Part shown: piece after piece, positions 1-8,990 of the stretch | How positions within the stretch are numbered: the first letter of the stretch is position 1 | Layout: every line of letters begins with the position of its first letter | NCBI RefSeq assembly: GCF_002836355.1 | Contig: NZ_PJCA01000031.1 | Span: 186,001-250,000 of the forward strand | Length of the DNA: 64,000 bases | Origin: Moritella sp. Urea-trap-13 | GTDB lineage: Bacteria; Pseudomonadota; Gammaproteobacteria; Enterobacterales; Moritellaceae | Reading direction: 5' to 3' | Translations under genes and position numbers: made by a program | Notes under the pieces: generated by a model | Seen by the model: the letters and a program-made list of their open reading frames with translations, nothing else | What the model was told of the DNA's origin: nothing | Databases searched by the model: none

Positions 1-1028
1 TTTGTGGTAACAGTATTATTTGGAAACCATCGAGCCAAACACCACTCAGCGGATTAGCCTGCCATCAATTACTATTATCAGCCATTAAACAGTTTGGTGC
101 TAACCCTGCGCTTAGCAGTATTGTTTTCGGTGAGAAACCGCAAGTCGAACAATTAGTCGATCATAAAGATATAGCTCTGGTTTCAGCAACAGGTTCATGT
201 GCAATGGGACGCGCGGTTAATTGTCGTGTTGCGGCGCGAATGGGACGTACACTATTAGAACTGGGCGGTAACAATGCCATGATTGTGTGCCCGAGTGCCG
301 ATCTTGAATTAGCTATTCGCGCGATCACCTTCTCAGCTTTGGGCACGAGCGGTCAACGCTGTACAACACTGCGTCGATTGATTGTGCATAGCAGTCTAAA
401 ACATCAAGTACTCACCAAATTAGAGGCGATTTATAAAACCGTGAGTATCGGCGACCCCTTTGATGGCAATAACTTAATGGGTCCACTGGTTAACCAGCAA
501 GCCATCGATACCATGAAAGCCAGTATTAAAACCGCTATTTCTCAGGGGGGAAAACTAATTACGGGCGCTGAAAAAGTATCGAATTTAGGTAATAAAGGTA
601 AAGGCGATCACGGATTTTATATCACGCCTGCTATTATCGATATAGATGCTAAGGCTGATGTTGTCCAGCAGGAGACCTTTGCACCTCTGCTTTATGTACA
701 CACTTACGACTCACTTGAGCAGGCGATAGCAATACAGAATGGTGTTAGCCAGGGGCTGTCTTCAGCTATCTTTACTAAAGACATGACTGAAGCAGAGATT
801 TTCGTCAGCGTAAGAGGCTCTGATTGTGGGCTCGTCAATGTCAATATTGGTACTTCAGGGGCCGAAATTGGAGGTGCCTTTGGTGGCGAAAAAGATACCG
901 GTGGTGGCCGTGAAAGTGGCTCCGATGCATGGAAAGCTTATATGCGTCGTATGACTAACACCATTAATTACGGCAACGAGTTACCTTTGGCGCAAGGCAT
1001 TAGTTTTGATATGCCAAAAGGTGATTAA
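1..1028 (+). CDS. Aldehyde dehydrogenase, ALDH7 (antiquitin/AmaB-like) family, 5'-truncated by window edge
   Basis: The reading frame is open from base 3, so the gene starts before the window; about 341 C-terminal residues are visible. The catalytic Glu sits in an ELGGNNA motif and the catalytic Cys in GQRCTT (Cys codon at 360-362). The tail carries the GGEKDTGGGRESGSDAWK block typical of ALDH7. That family (bacterial AmaB, human ALDH7A1) oxidises alpha-aminoadipic or piperideine-6-carboxylate semialdehyde with NAD in lysine catabolism; the exact substrate here is inferred from family only. The internal ATG at 204 is not a real start, because CGNSIIWKPS and the cofactor-binding region upstream of it are clearly ALDH sequence. 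It is a soluble cytoplasmic enzyme. The next gene on the same strand is an acetyltransferase about 100 bases downstream. Confidence 0.9.
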   Translation, partial: CGNSIIWKPSSQTPLSGLACHQLLLSAIKQFGANPALSSIVFGEKPQVEQLVDHKDIALVSATGSCAMGRAVNCRVAARMGRTLLELGGNNAMIVCPSADLELAIRAITFSALGTSGQRCTTLRRLIVHSSLKHQVLTKLEAIYKTVSIGDPFDGNNLMGPLVNQQAIDTMKASIKTAISQGGKLITGAEKVSNLGNKGKGDHGFYITPAIIDIDAKADVVQQETFAPLLYVHTYDSLEQAIAIQNGVSQGLSSAIFTKDMTEAEIFVSVRGSDCGLVNVNIGTSGAEIGGAFGGEKDTGGGRESGSDAWKAYMRRMTNTINYGNELPLAQGISFDMPKGD

Positions 1029-1130
1029 GCGTTATGTTAGCAGCAGGTATATTATTCTTATTTATTGAATAACAATTTTTTAGCGTGTAAATTTGAGACT
1101 AATGTTCAGTTAGCACACCAAGGAAAGTTA

Positions 1131-1595
1131 GTGATAATTAGAAAAGCCAAATTAGATGATATAGATGCGATTAGTCAGCTAATCACAACGCTCGTCATTA
1201 AGCATATTTTACCGACTTGTAGTGAAGACGGTGGGCAGTTAATTTTGAACTCTATGGCGCCAAGTTGTATTGCGGGTTATTTAGCTGCTGGTTACGAATA
1301 CCATGTTGCGGAGTTAAACGGCGAAATAATTGCTGTCGTCGGTATGAAAGAAAACACGCATTTGTACCATTTATTTGTTGCTGACGGCCAGCAAGGAAAA
1401 GGATTATCAAGAACACTGTGGGAACAAGCGAAGAGCGTCTGCTTAGAACAGGGTAATCCGGGTAAGTTTACGGTTAACTCAGCCTTGAATGCAGTTGATG
1501 TATATCTAAAATTCGGATTTGTACCTGTTAGTGGCGTTCGTGAGAAATGTGGTGTTAAAGATATGCCGATGGAATTAATTTATGCGGAGTCATAA
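1131..1595 (+). CDS. GNAT-family N-acetyltransferase
   Basis: A 154-residue protein from the GTG at 1131 (reads MIIRKAKLDD...). I prefer this start because AAGGAA at 1120-1125 is well spaced before it and because beta-1 of GNAT enzymes normally begins this way; the in-frame TTG at 1065 lacks a ribosome site and would add a non-homologous leader. The acetyl-CoA-binding motif A is visible as LFVADGQQGKGLSRTLW, followed by a YLKFGFVP motif near the C-terminus. The family transfers acetyl from acetyl-CoA to an amine; the acceptor cannot be told from sequence. It could be cotranscribed with the aldehyde dehydrogenase, and it is followed by a terminator-like hairpin. Confidence 0.8.
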   Translation: MIIRKAKLDDIDAISQLITTLVIKHILPTCSEDGGQLILNSMAPSCIAGYLAAGYEYHVAELNGEIIAVVGMKENTHLYHLFVADGQQGKGLSRTLWEQAKSVCLEQGNPGKFTVNSALNAVDVYLKFGFVPVSGVREKCGVKDMPMELIYAES

Positions 1596-1618
1596 CGTTT
1601 TGCATTAATAAAGTACCA

Positions 1619-1649
1619 ATAGGGCTAGTCAGACTAGTGCCTATCTTTT
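1619..1649 (+). terminator. Probable intrinsic terminator after the acetyltransferase
   Basis: ATAGG and CTAGT pair with ACTAG and CCTAT with a small bulge (1619-1644), followed by CTTTT. The rest of the stretch to 1881 holds nothing I recognise apart from the weak ribosome site of the next gene. Confidence 0.5.
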
Positions 1650-1881
1650 CCCTCATTCTTCAAAAAGTTAATCCTCAGAGAACTATCTGTAATTAAAATG
1701 GTCTGTACTGCTTATGTTGGATATTTCCATATTGTGGGTTATTGGGTGTTATATATGCGTATAATAGATAAGTCATTGTAAATACTATTTTAAAGGCTAT
1801 AGTTGAGTAATAGTTTATTATGACGAGTTGGCTTGTATGCAAAGCATCATTAATAAGACAGGATATTAATAGGATGATTAT

Positions 1882-2916
1882 ATGAAGGGAATTATGGCAA
1901 CGGCCGTTATTACTGGCTTATTACTTTCGGGTTGTAGCGAAGAACAGGTCGTCATACCCGAACCAGATTCACGGCCAGTGAAGCTGCAAGCCGTTGATGT
2001 GGGTATTAAAGATACATTTCGAACATTTCCAGGTGTTGTAGAAGCGGGGGATAAAGCGGTACTTGCATTTCGCGTTTCGGGCGTTATATCGTCGATGGAT
2101 GTGAACCCCGGTGAGAATGTAGTGAAAGGACAAAAACTTGCTAGCTTGAATCAAGACGAGTTTTCATTACAGGTTGAACAAGCTCAAGCTAATTATGAAC
2201 TTGCTTCCGTGCAATTTAAACGTGATGAGAAATTACGTAAAACCAATGTTGTTTCAGAATTAGCATTCGATACTTCTAAAGCCAAGCGTAATCAAGCCCA
2301 AGCGACGCTAAGTAAACAAGAATCTAATCTGAGTTATGCGACCTTAGTAGCGCCTTATGATGGTACGTTATCATTATCGTTAAAAGAAAATCATGAATAT
2401 GTTATGGCCAAAGAAGCTGTGGTGCACATTCAGCGTGCCGGTATTATTAACGTCACATTCCAACTGCCTGAACAACTACTCGCGCGTTTTAACAATGACT
2501 ATAGCCGTAGTCCTACCGTTATTTTCGATACAATTCCCGGTGAAGAATTTCCTGCACAATTTAAAGAAATCGATACCGAAGCGAATGCCACCAATTCCAG
2601 CTATAAAGTAACTTTATTTATGGAACGCCCTGAAGGTAAAAATATCCTTCCCGGCATGGCTGGTGCGGTCCGTATTGCACTGCCAAAAGGTAATGCTGGC
2701 GCACTCTCTCCGCAAGCGCTGATGAAAAAAGGCGATACATATTATGTATGGCAGATTGACGATCAAGGCATTGCCCACAAGCGAGAGATTGAATTAGATG
2801 AACATGGACGTGTGTCTAAAGGTCTGAATGATGGTGACAATGTTGCGATCTCTGGCGTTAAGGAATTACGTGAAGGTCAGAAAGTACGATCTTGGATCAA
2901 GGAACGAGGACTGTAA
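1882..2916 (+). CDS. RND efflux periplasmic adaptor (HlyD/AcrA family), lipoprotein
   Basis: A 344-residue membrane-fusion protein with a lipoprotein signal ending in the lipobox LLSGC (Cys18). The N-terminal lipoyl half-motif (FRVSGVISSMDVNPGENVVKGQKLASL), a coiled-coil hairpin around residues 95-145, the second lipoyl half (YATLVAPYDGTLS) and a beta-barrel region follow in the usual order. Such adaptors link an inner-membrane RND pump to a TolC-type outer-membrane channel. It is the first gene of a three-gene operon: the next adaptor starts 1 base after its stop. Two different adaptors with one pump suggest a mixed adaptor hexamer. No outer-membrane factor is encoded nearby, so TolC elsewhere is presumably used. 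Confidence 0.92.
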   Translation: MKGIMATAVITGLLLSGCSEEQVVIPEPDSRPVKLQAVDVGIKDTFRTFPGVVEAGDKAVLAFRVSGVISSMDVNPGENVVKGQKLASLNQDEFSLQVEQAQANYELASVQFKRDEKLRKTNVVSELAFDTSKAKRNQAQATLSKQESNLSYATLVAPYDGTLSLSLKENHEYVMAKEAVVHIQRAGIINVTFQLPEQLLARFNNDYSRSPTVIFDTIPGEEFPAQFKEIDTEANATNSSYKVTLFMERPEGKNILPGMAGAVRIALPKGNAGALSPQALMKKGDTYYVWQIDDQGIAHKREIELDEHGRVSKGLNDGDNVAISGVKELREGQKVRSWIKERGL

Positions 2917-2917
2917 C

Positions 2918-4033
2918 ATGCATAAATTACCCTCTATCGTGATGGCGCTTAGTGTGATGACCATACTACAAGGTTGTGATAAACCGATTGTAGAGCCAAG
3001 ACAAAAAGTACAGCTAGTTGAAATTGCCACGGTTCAGCTCGCTGAAGACTCGGCGCGATTATCATTTCCTGCTGTGACCGTTGCTGCGGATAAATCTAAC
3101 TTATCTTTTCGCTTACAAGGCGAGGTTACAACGGTTAGTGTTCGACCTGGTGACCAAGTGGTGGCTGGTCAGGTTCTTGCGCAACTTGATCCAACTTATT
3201 ACCGTTTAGAAGTCGATGATGCAAAAGCTGAGTACGCGATTGCAGACAGTCAATATCGTCGTTCGGCTAAACTTGTTGATCAAGGTTATATTGCACCATC
3301 ACAATTTGATGAGCTTAAAGCACAGCGTCGCATTGCCAAGGCAAGACTGGATATCGCTAAACTTAACTTGAGTTTTACAGAACTTAAAGCACCAATCACC
3401 GGTATTATTTCTCATGTGCCGGTTCAACAATTTGAAAATGTGCAAATTGGCCAGCAGGTGATGAATATCCATAGTACTACGACCGTTGATATTCAATTAC
3501 AAGCGCCAGACATTATTTACTCGAAAAGTTCTGCGACTAAAATCGAAGAGTCGAGACCTGGTGCTAAGGTTGTTACCGCAGATGGTCATGAATATAATGC
3601 CCATCTAAAAGAGTTCACTACTGAACCGGATCCTAATATTGGCTCATTCGTTATTACGCTCACAATGCCTATGCCTACAGACCGATTTATTCTTGATGGT
3701 ATGGCTGTTGAAGTGCGTGCTGATGCGCAAAAGTTAAACATCTATAAGAAAGATGAACCCTTTATACCATTTGAAGCGATCATAAATGAAGATGGTGATG
3801 ACTTGAGTTTGACGCAAAAGTTTGTCTGGGTTGTGAATAGTGACAATACAGTGAGTAAACGCCAAATCGTGACAGAAAAAGTGGTTAACAATGGGGTGCG
3901 TTTAAGTTCTGGTTTAGCTGTTGGCGAAAAGATCGTGATTGCTGGTGGCAATCGCTTACGTGAAGGTCAATCAATTAAGATACTTGATGAATCAATGGTT
4001 AATTCAAATAACGCTACAGAGGCTGGACAATAA
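2918..4033 (+). CDS. Second RND efflux periplasmic adaptor, lipoprotein
   Basis: A 371-residue protein from ATG 2918. The longer in-frame opening upstream (from 2828) overlaps the previous gene and would bury the lipoprotein signal; starting at 2918 gives a signal ending in the lipobox LQGC. The lipoyl halves (FRLQGEVTTVSVRPGDQVVAGQ and FTELKAPITGIIS), coiled coil and C-terminal membrane-proximal domain are present. It is a paralogue of the gene before it but clearly diverged. Its TAA overlaps the ATG of the pump gene (TAATG), indicating translational coupling. Role: periplasmic adaptor for the RND pump encoded next. Confidence 0.92.
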   Translation: MHKLPSIVMALSVMTILQGCDKPIVEPRQKVQLVEIATVQLAEDSARLSFPAVTVAADKSNLSFRLQGEVTTVSVRPGDQVVAGQVLAQLDPTYYRLEVDDAKAEYAIADSQYRRSAKLVDQGYIAPSQFDELKAQRRIAKARLDIAKLNLSFTELKAPITGIISHVPVQQFENVQIGQQVMNIHSTTTVDIQLQAPDIIYSKSSATKIEESRPGAKVVTADGHEYNAHLKEFTTEPDPNIGSFVITLTMPMPTDRFILDGMAVEVRADAQKLNIYKKDEPFIPFEAIINEDGDDLSLTQKFVWVVNSDNTVSKRQIVTEKVVNNGVRLSSGLAVGEKIVIAGGNRLREGQSIKILDESMVNSNNATEAGQ

Positions 4034-7000
4034 TGAAACAAGATATCGCAGCCTATTTTATTAAAAATAAAGTGATCAGTTGGATGCTCACACTCATCTT
4101 CTTAATTGGCGGCTCGATGGCCTTTTTCGGTCTCGGCCAATTAGAAGACCCTGAATTTACCATTAAGGATGCAATGGTTGTTACTGCTTATCCTGGAGCA
4201 ACGCCATTACAAGTAGAAGAAGAGGTCACGTACCCATTAGAAAAAGCCATACAACAGTTAACATATGTTGATGAAGTAAATTCGATTTCCAGTCGTGGAC
4301 TGTCACAGATCACGGTGACGATGAAAAACAATTATGGCCCTGATGATTTACCACAAATTTGGGACGAATTACGTCGTAAAGTAAATGATATCAAATCACA
4401 CCTGCCACCTGGTGTGGCTGAACCATCTATTATTGATGACTTCGGTGATGTTTACGGTATTTTACTGGCGATAACGGGTGACGGTTATTCTTATAAAGAG
4501 CTCAACGATTACGTTGACTATTTACGTCGAGAGATTGAACTTGTTGACGGTGTCGGCAAAGTATCTGTGACTGGTGTGCAGCAAGAACAAGTCTTTATTG
4601 AAATGTCGATGCAGCGCTTAAGTAGCTTAGGTATTTCTCCGACGACTATTTACAATACCTTAGCAACACAAAACTTAGTATCAAGTGCCGGTGCAATGAG
4701 AGTGGGTTCTGAATATATCCGTATTCATCCAACAGGCGAGTTTACCGATGTTGACGCACTCGGCGATTTGATTATTACCGAAACCGGGGCACAAGGACTC
4801 ATTTACTTACGTGACGTAGCAACAATTAGCCGCGGTTTTAAAGAAGTACCAGATAATCTTGTTACCTTTAATGGCAAGGTTGCGCTTAATGTCGGTGTGT
4901 CGTTTATTTCTGGCGTAAATGTTGTTGAAATGGGCAAGGGTGTTTACGAACGTTTAGCTGAACTTAAAGAACAGCAACCAATCGGTATTGATATTGATGC
5001 TGTTTATAGCCAACCGGACGAAGTTGATAAATCAGTGAAAGGATTCCTCGTGAGTCTTGGCCAAGCCATTGGTATTGTTATCATTGTGCTGCTGTTATTT
5101 ATGGGCTTGCGCTCTGGTATCTTAATTGGCCTTATTTTATTACTCACGGTATTGGGTACATTTGTATTCATGAACTTGATGGCCATTGATTTACAACGTA
5201 TTTCACTTGGCGGATTGGTGATCGCATTAGGTATGCTGGTGGACAACGCGATTGTGGTGGTCGAAGGCATCTTAATTGGGGTACAAAAAGGCCGAACTCG
5301 CCTGCAGGCCGCAACCGATATTGTCACCCAGACTAAATGGCCTTTGTTAGGTGCAACGGTTATTGCTGTTACAGCATTCGCCCCAATCGGTTTATCTCAA
5401 GATTCAACGGGTGAATATACTGGAACGCTATTTACAGTGTTACTTATCTCCTTGATGTTAAGTTGGTTTACTGCCATTTCAATTACGCCTTTCTTTGCTG
5501 ATATGTTCTTTAAAGGTATGAAAGTTGACGCTGATAGCGCTGATGTAGACCCATATAAAGGCATAGTGTTTGTTACCTATAAACGTGTATTAGAAACGTG
5601 TATGAAATATGCGTGGACAACCGTGTTTGCATTAATCTTAATGTTAGTAGTGAGCTTGTATGGTTTCACCCAGTTAAAGCAATCATTCTTTCCGTCATCA
5701 ACAACGCCTATGTTTATGGTTGATGTTTGGTTACCGGAAGGCACTGATATTCGAGCCACCAGCGAAAAACTCCGTGAACTTGAAGTGATGGTTAGTGCGA
5801 ATGAAAAAGTAGCGCATGTATCTTCGAGCACTGGTAAAGGCTCTCAGCGCTTTATGCTGACTTACTCACCAGAAAAAAGCTATGCATCTTATGGCGAGTT
5901 AATTATTCGAGTTGATAGCTACGATGACGTCATGCCAATGATGGCAGAGGTGAGCGAAAACCTCGATTCTCTGCATCCGGATATTGAATATAAACTTAAG
6001 CGTATCGCCTTAGGTCCTTCATCTGGCGCTAAAATTGAAGCTCGTTTAGTAGGCTCAGATCCAACGGTATTACGTGGCTTGGCACAACAAGCTATCGATA
6101 TTATGCGTGCAGACCCTGGGGCATTTTATGTGCGTCACGATTGGCGTGAACGAACTAAGGTGATTGAACCTGTCTTTAACGAAAGTCAGGCACGTCGCTA
6201 TGGTATTACTAAGTCAGATGTTGATGATTTACTGCAAATGGCATTTTCAGGCTTAACTGTTGGTATTTACCGTGATGGTACTAGCTTGTTGCCTATTATT
6301 GCCCGCTTACCTGAAAATGAGCGTGTGGATATTAGTACCATTGAAGGCATGAAAATTTGGAGTCCAGTACTCAAAGGTTATGTGCCGTTACAACAAGTGA
6401 TACTCGCGGTTAATGTGCGTTGGGAAGACCCTATTGTCGTGCGTAAGAACCGTAAACGTATGCTGACTATATTTGCTGATCCCGATCCATTAGGTGAAGA
6501 AACTGCTGCAACGCTACAAAAACGTATCCAGCCGTTAGTAGAAGCAATGGATTTCCCTCCGGGTTATTCACTCGAATGGGGTGGCGAATATGAATCATCT
6601 GCTGACGCACAAGCCTCATTATTCCAGACCATGCCAATGGGTTATCTGTTTATGTTCTTAATCACTATTTTCTTGTTTAACAACGTGAAAAATGCAGTGA
6701 TTGTATGGGCGACAGTGCCTCTGGCCATTATTGGTGTGACAATGGGGTTACTTGCCCTTAATACGCCGTTTGGTTTCATGGCGTTACTTGGTTTCTTAAG
6801 TCTGTCAGGTATGTTAGTTAAAAACGGTATTGTATTACTTGATCAGATTGAGATTGAGATCCACAGTGGTAAAGAAAGATACCAAGCGGTTGTTGATGCT
6901 GCTGTGAGTCGTGTTCGTCCAGTTTGTATGGCGGCTATCACGACGGTATTAGGCATGGTACCGCTACTACCTGATGTATTCTTTAAGCCAATGGCTGTGA

Positions 7001-7107
7001 CCATTATGTTTGGTTTAGGGTTTGCAACGGTATTAACCTTACTTGTGGTTCCGGTACTGTATCGTATGTTACATCGCTTAAAAGTACCTGAGGTAGTGGG
7101 TAAATAA
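4033..7107 (+). CDS. RND-family efflux transporter permease
   Basis: A 1024-residue inner-membrane proton-driven pump of normal family length, with the two-fold repeat of six membrane helices plus a large periplasmic loop. The proton-relay Asp motif GMLVDNAIVVVEGI is present in the TM4 region, and the second half has the matching GMLVKNGIVLLDQI segment. It belongs to the branch near the tandem-adaptor pumps of marine gamma-proteobacteria rather than to AcrB proper, which is an impression from motifs. The substrate is unknown. It is the last gene of the adaptor-adaptor-pump operon and is followed by a strong bidirectional terminator. Confidence 0.95.
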   Translation: MKQDIAAYFIKNKVISWMLTLIFLIGGSMAFFGLGQLEDPEFTIKDAMVVTAYPGATPLQVEEEVTYPLEKAIQQLTYVDEVNSISSRGLSQITVTMKNNYGPDDLPQIWDELRRKVNDIKSHLPPGVAEPSIIDDFGDVYGILLAITGDGYSYKELNDYVDYLRREIELVDGVGKVSVTGVQQEQVFIEMSMQRLSSLGISPTTIYNTLATQNLVSSAGAMRVGSEYIRIHPTGEFTDVDALGDLIITETGAQGLIYLRDVATISRGFKEVPDNLVTFNGKVALNVGVSFISGVNVVEMGKGVYERLAELKEQQPIGIDIDAVYSQPDEVDKSVKGFLVSLGQAIGIVIIVLLLFMGLRSGILIGLILLLTVLGTFVFMNLMAIDLQRISLGGLVIALGMLVDNAIVVVEGILIGVQKGRTRLQAATDIVTQTKWPLLGATVIAVTAFAPIGLSQDSTGEYTGTLFTVLLISLMLSWFTAISITPFFADMFFKGMKVDADSADVDPYKGIVFVTYKRVLETCMKYAWTTVFALILMLVVSLYGFTQLKQSFFPSSTTPMFMVDVWLPEGTDIRATSEKLRELEVMVSANEKVAHVSSSTGKGSQRFMLTYSPEKSYASYGELIIRVDSYDDVMPMMAEVSENLDSLHPDIEYKLKRIALGPSSGAKIEARLVGSDPTVLRGLAQQAIDIMRADPGAFYVRHDWRERTKVIEPVFNESQARRYGITKSDVDDLLQMAFSGLTVGIYRDGTSLLPIIARLPENERVDISTIEGMKIWSPVLKGYVPLQQVILAVNVRWEDPIVVRKNRKRMLTIFADPDPLGEETAATLQKRIQPLVEAMDFPPGYSLEWGGEYESSADAQASLFQTMPMGYLFMFLITIFLFNNVKNAVIVWATVPLAIIGVTMGLLALNTPFGFMALLGFLSLSGMLVKNGIVLLDQIEIEIHSGKERYQAVVDAAVSRVRPVCMAAITTVLGMVPLLPDVFFKPMAVTIMFGLGFATVLTLLVVPVLYRMLHRLKVPEVVGK

Positions 7108-7135
7108 CACTTATTATCTATATTAAGCAATAAAA

Positions 7136-7164
7136 ACAAGCGCCTAGATGGCGCTTGTTTTTTT
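7136..7164. terminator. Bidirectional intrinsic terminator
   Basis: Perfect 9-bp stem ACAAGCGCC/GGCGCTTGT with a 5-base loop (TAGAT), flanked by T6 on the plus strand and by A5 on the other side. It serves both the RND pump (plus) and the convergent LysR gene (minus). Confidence 0.9.
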
Positions 7165-7218
7165 ATGTGAGACTTTATTTATATAGTATTTTATATCACC
7201 TGTTTTTATATAAGCAGC

Positions 7219-8121
7219 CTAGCTTTTTAACTCTGCAGCGACGAAATCAATGAAGTGCCTTACTTTTGAAGAGACGTATTTACGACTTGGATAAATCAAA
7301 TAGACATTGATTTCTTGCTGTTGATAATCACTAAATAATTCGATTAACTTTCCGGATTCTATTTCGTCACCGAGATTAAAGCGTGGCATTCTGGTAATAC
7401 CGTGCCCCGCAAGGCATAAAGCCAACTCCATTTCAGAGCTATTCGTCAGTACCCGGCTTGTCAGTTGGATCTGGTGTTGTTGTCCCGAACTATGCTTCAA
7501 AGACCAAATGTTGGGTTGTTTTAGGTTACTGTAACTAATTACTTTATGCTGAGTAAGGTCAGCTAGTATTTGTGGTGTACCATGTTGTTGCAGATAATCT
7601 GGTGAGGCGATGGTTACGCCGTAAGAACTGAATATTCTCTTGCTGATGAAGGTCGAATCATCTAACTGCGCCGAGCCGCGGATGAGTACATCAAAGCCTT
7701 CAGTTACCATATCGACTTTACGATTGTCTAAATCTAACTCGAGATTAACCTGTGGGTATTGGCTTAGAAACCGTGAGAAAATGGCTTGCATACGCGAGTT
7801 ACCAAAGCTGGTAGGGCAGCTGATGCGCAACGTACCTTTGGGCTCTAGCTGACGACCGTTTAGCGTTTCTTCTGCTTGTTCTGCATCACTCATTATCTGC
7901 TGACATTGTAGAAAGTAGATCTCACCTTCGGGCGTGAGACGTAGTGATCGAGTGGTTCTGTGCATTAGGCGCACGCCAAGTCTCGATTCTAGCTTGTTAA
8001 TCTCTTTACTAATATAGGAAGTCGAATGACCACTGCTTTGAGCTGCGAGGGTAAAGCTGCCTGTATTGACGACTTCCACAAATGTGACCATGCCATTGAG
8101 CAACTGCGCATTATAAGCCAA
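7219..8121 (-). CDS. LysR-family transcriptional regulator
   Basis: A 300-residue regulator with an N-terminal winged helix-turn-helix (residues about 8-65, including SFTLAAQSSGHSTSYISKEI and the following wing) and a periplasmic-binding-protein-like effector domain. The N-terminus resembles the large subgroup whose members regulate a divergently transcribed oxidoreductase. It is divergent from the flavin reductase gene at 8300, with 178 bases between them, so that gene is the likely target; the effector is unknown. Confidence 0.9.
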   Translation of the reverse strand: MAYNAQLLNGMVTFVEVVNTGSFTLAAQSSGHSTSYISKEINKLESRLGVRLMHRTTRSLRLTPEGEIYFLQCQQIMSDAEQAEETLNGRQLEPKGTLRISCPTSFGNSRMQAIFSRFLSQYPQVNLELDLDNRKVDMVTEGFDVLIRGSAQLDDSTFISKRIFSSYGVTIASPDYLQQHGTPQILADLTQHKVISYSNLKQPNIWSLKHSSGQQHQIQLTSRVLTNSSEMELALCLAGHGITRMPRFNLGDEIESGKLIELFSDYQQQEINVYLIYPSRKYVSSKVRHFIDFVAAELKS

Positions 8122-8299
8122 GTTAAATCCTTTTCTATTAGTGTGTGAATAACTACTATCTTAGTCAATTAAGAGTCATATGGAAATAATGATTTACCAT
8201 TCATGCTATTAATCTTTTATCGTGGTTACTCTATTATGAGGCTATACCGTTTAGGTGACGTAAACGTCGTTTATTCATTGAGTTTAAAAAGGAATCAAT

Positions 8300-8839
8300 A
8301 TGAAAGTTTTAGCATTAGCAGCAAGTAATAGCCGCCAATCAATTAATAAACAACTCGTTAGTTATGCCGGTGAAGTGTTAACTTCAAAGGTAATCACCAA
8401 CGCTGAAGTTGAAGTCATTGATATTAATGACTTTGAAATGCCACTGTATAGTGTTGATCGTGAGTCAGAATCGGGTATTCCACAGCAAGCACAAGCGTTT
8501 TACGACAAGATTGGTAGTGTTGATGCGATTATCATTTCTTATGCTGAGCATAATGGCTCGTATACCGCGGCATTTAAAAACTTATTCGATTGGACCTCGC
8601 GAATAGACCCTAAAGTTTATCAAGGTAAAAAAATGCTCATGTTATCTACTTCACCTGGTCCAGGCGGTGCAGGGAGTGTATTAGCGGCAGCAACAGGCTC
8701 TGCACCTTATTTTGCCGGAGAGGTAAAAGCTTCTCTTTCAGTTGGCAGTTTTTATGACAACTTTGATATGGAAACTGGTCAATTACGTAACGCAGAAATA
8801 CAGACACAACTAGAAGATGCGCTTGCTACATTGAAGTAA
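8300..8839 (+). CDS. NAD(P)H-dependent FMN reductase-like flavoprotein
   Basis: A 179-residue flavodoxin-fold protein. The FMN phosphate-binding loop is near the N-terminus (ALAASNSRQSINKQL) and the GPGGAGSVLAAA loop lies around residue 120. The family (NADPH-dependent FMN reductase/ArsH/YieF-like) reduces flavins, quinones or chromate with NAD(P)H. The ribosome site AAAGGA precedes ATG 8300 at good distance. The gene stands alone, divergent from its probable LysR regulator and ended by a hairpin terminator. Confidence 0.88.
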   Translation: MKVLALAASNSRQSINKQLVSYAGEVLTSKVITNAEVEVIDINDFEMPLYSVDRESESGIPQQAQAFYDKIGSVDAIIISYAEHNGSYTAAFKNLFDWTSRIDPKVYQGKKMLMLSTSPGPGGAGSVLAAATGSAPYFAGEVKASLSVGSFYDNFDMETGQLRNAEIQTQLEDALATLK

Positions 8840-8901
8840 TATTCAAACGATAATTTAGTAACTGCCGTGTTTGATAATCTAATGATTTTAACTGTCAGAG
8901 T

Positions 8902-8926
8902 AAAAGCGAGTCATGTACTCGCTTTT
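8902..8926. terminator. Terminator between convergent genes
   Basis: AAAAGCGAGT/ACTCGCTTTT perfect 10-bp stem with loop CATGT. The U-tract is built into the stem in both directions, so it can stop the flavin reductase transcript and the convergent LysR transcript. Confidence 0.8.
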
Positions 8927-8990
8927 CTGTATATCAAAAGTTTATTCTTCAATAACTTATTTTTATAGCTTATTTTATAACTATGCCAAT

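Noticed and set aside
1065-1130. TTG-initiated extension of the GNAT acetyltransferase
   Set aside because: No ribosome site before 1065, whereas AAGGAA precedes GTG 1131 and the protein start then fits the family.
2828-2917. Upstream extension of the second RND adaptor
   Set aside because: It lies within the first adaptor gene and would bury the lipoprotein signal that starts at 2918.
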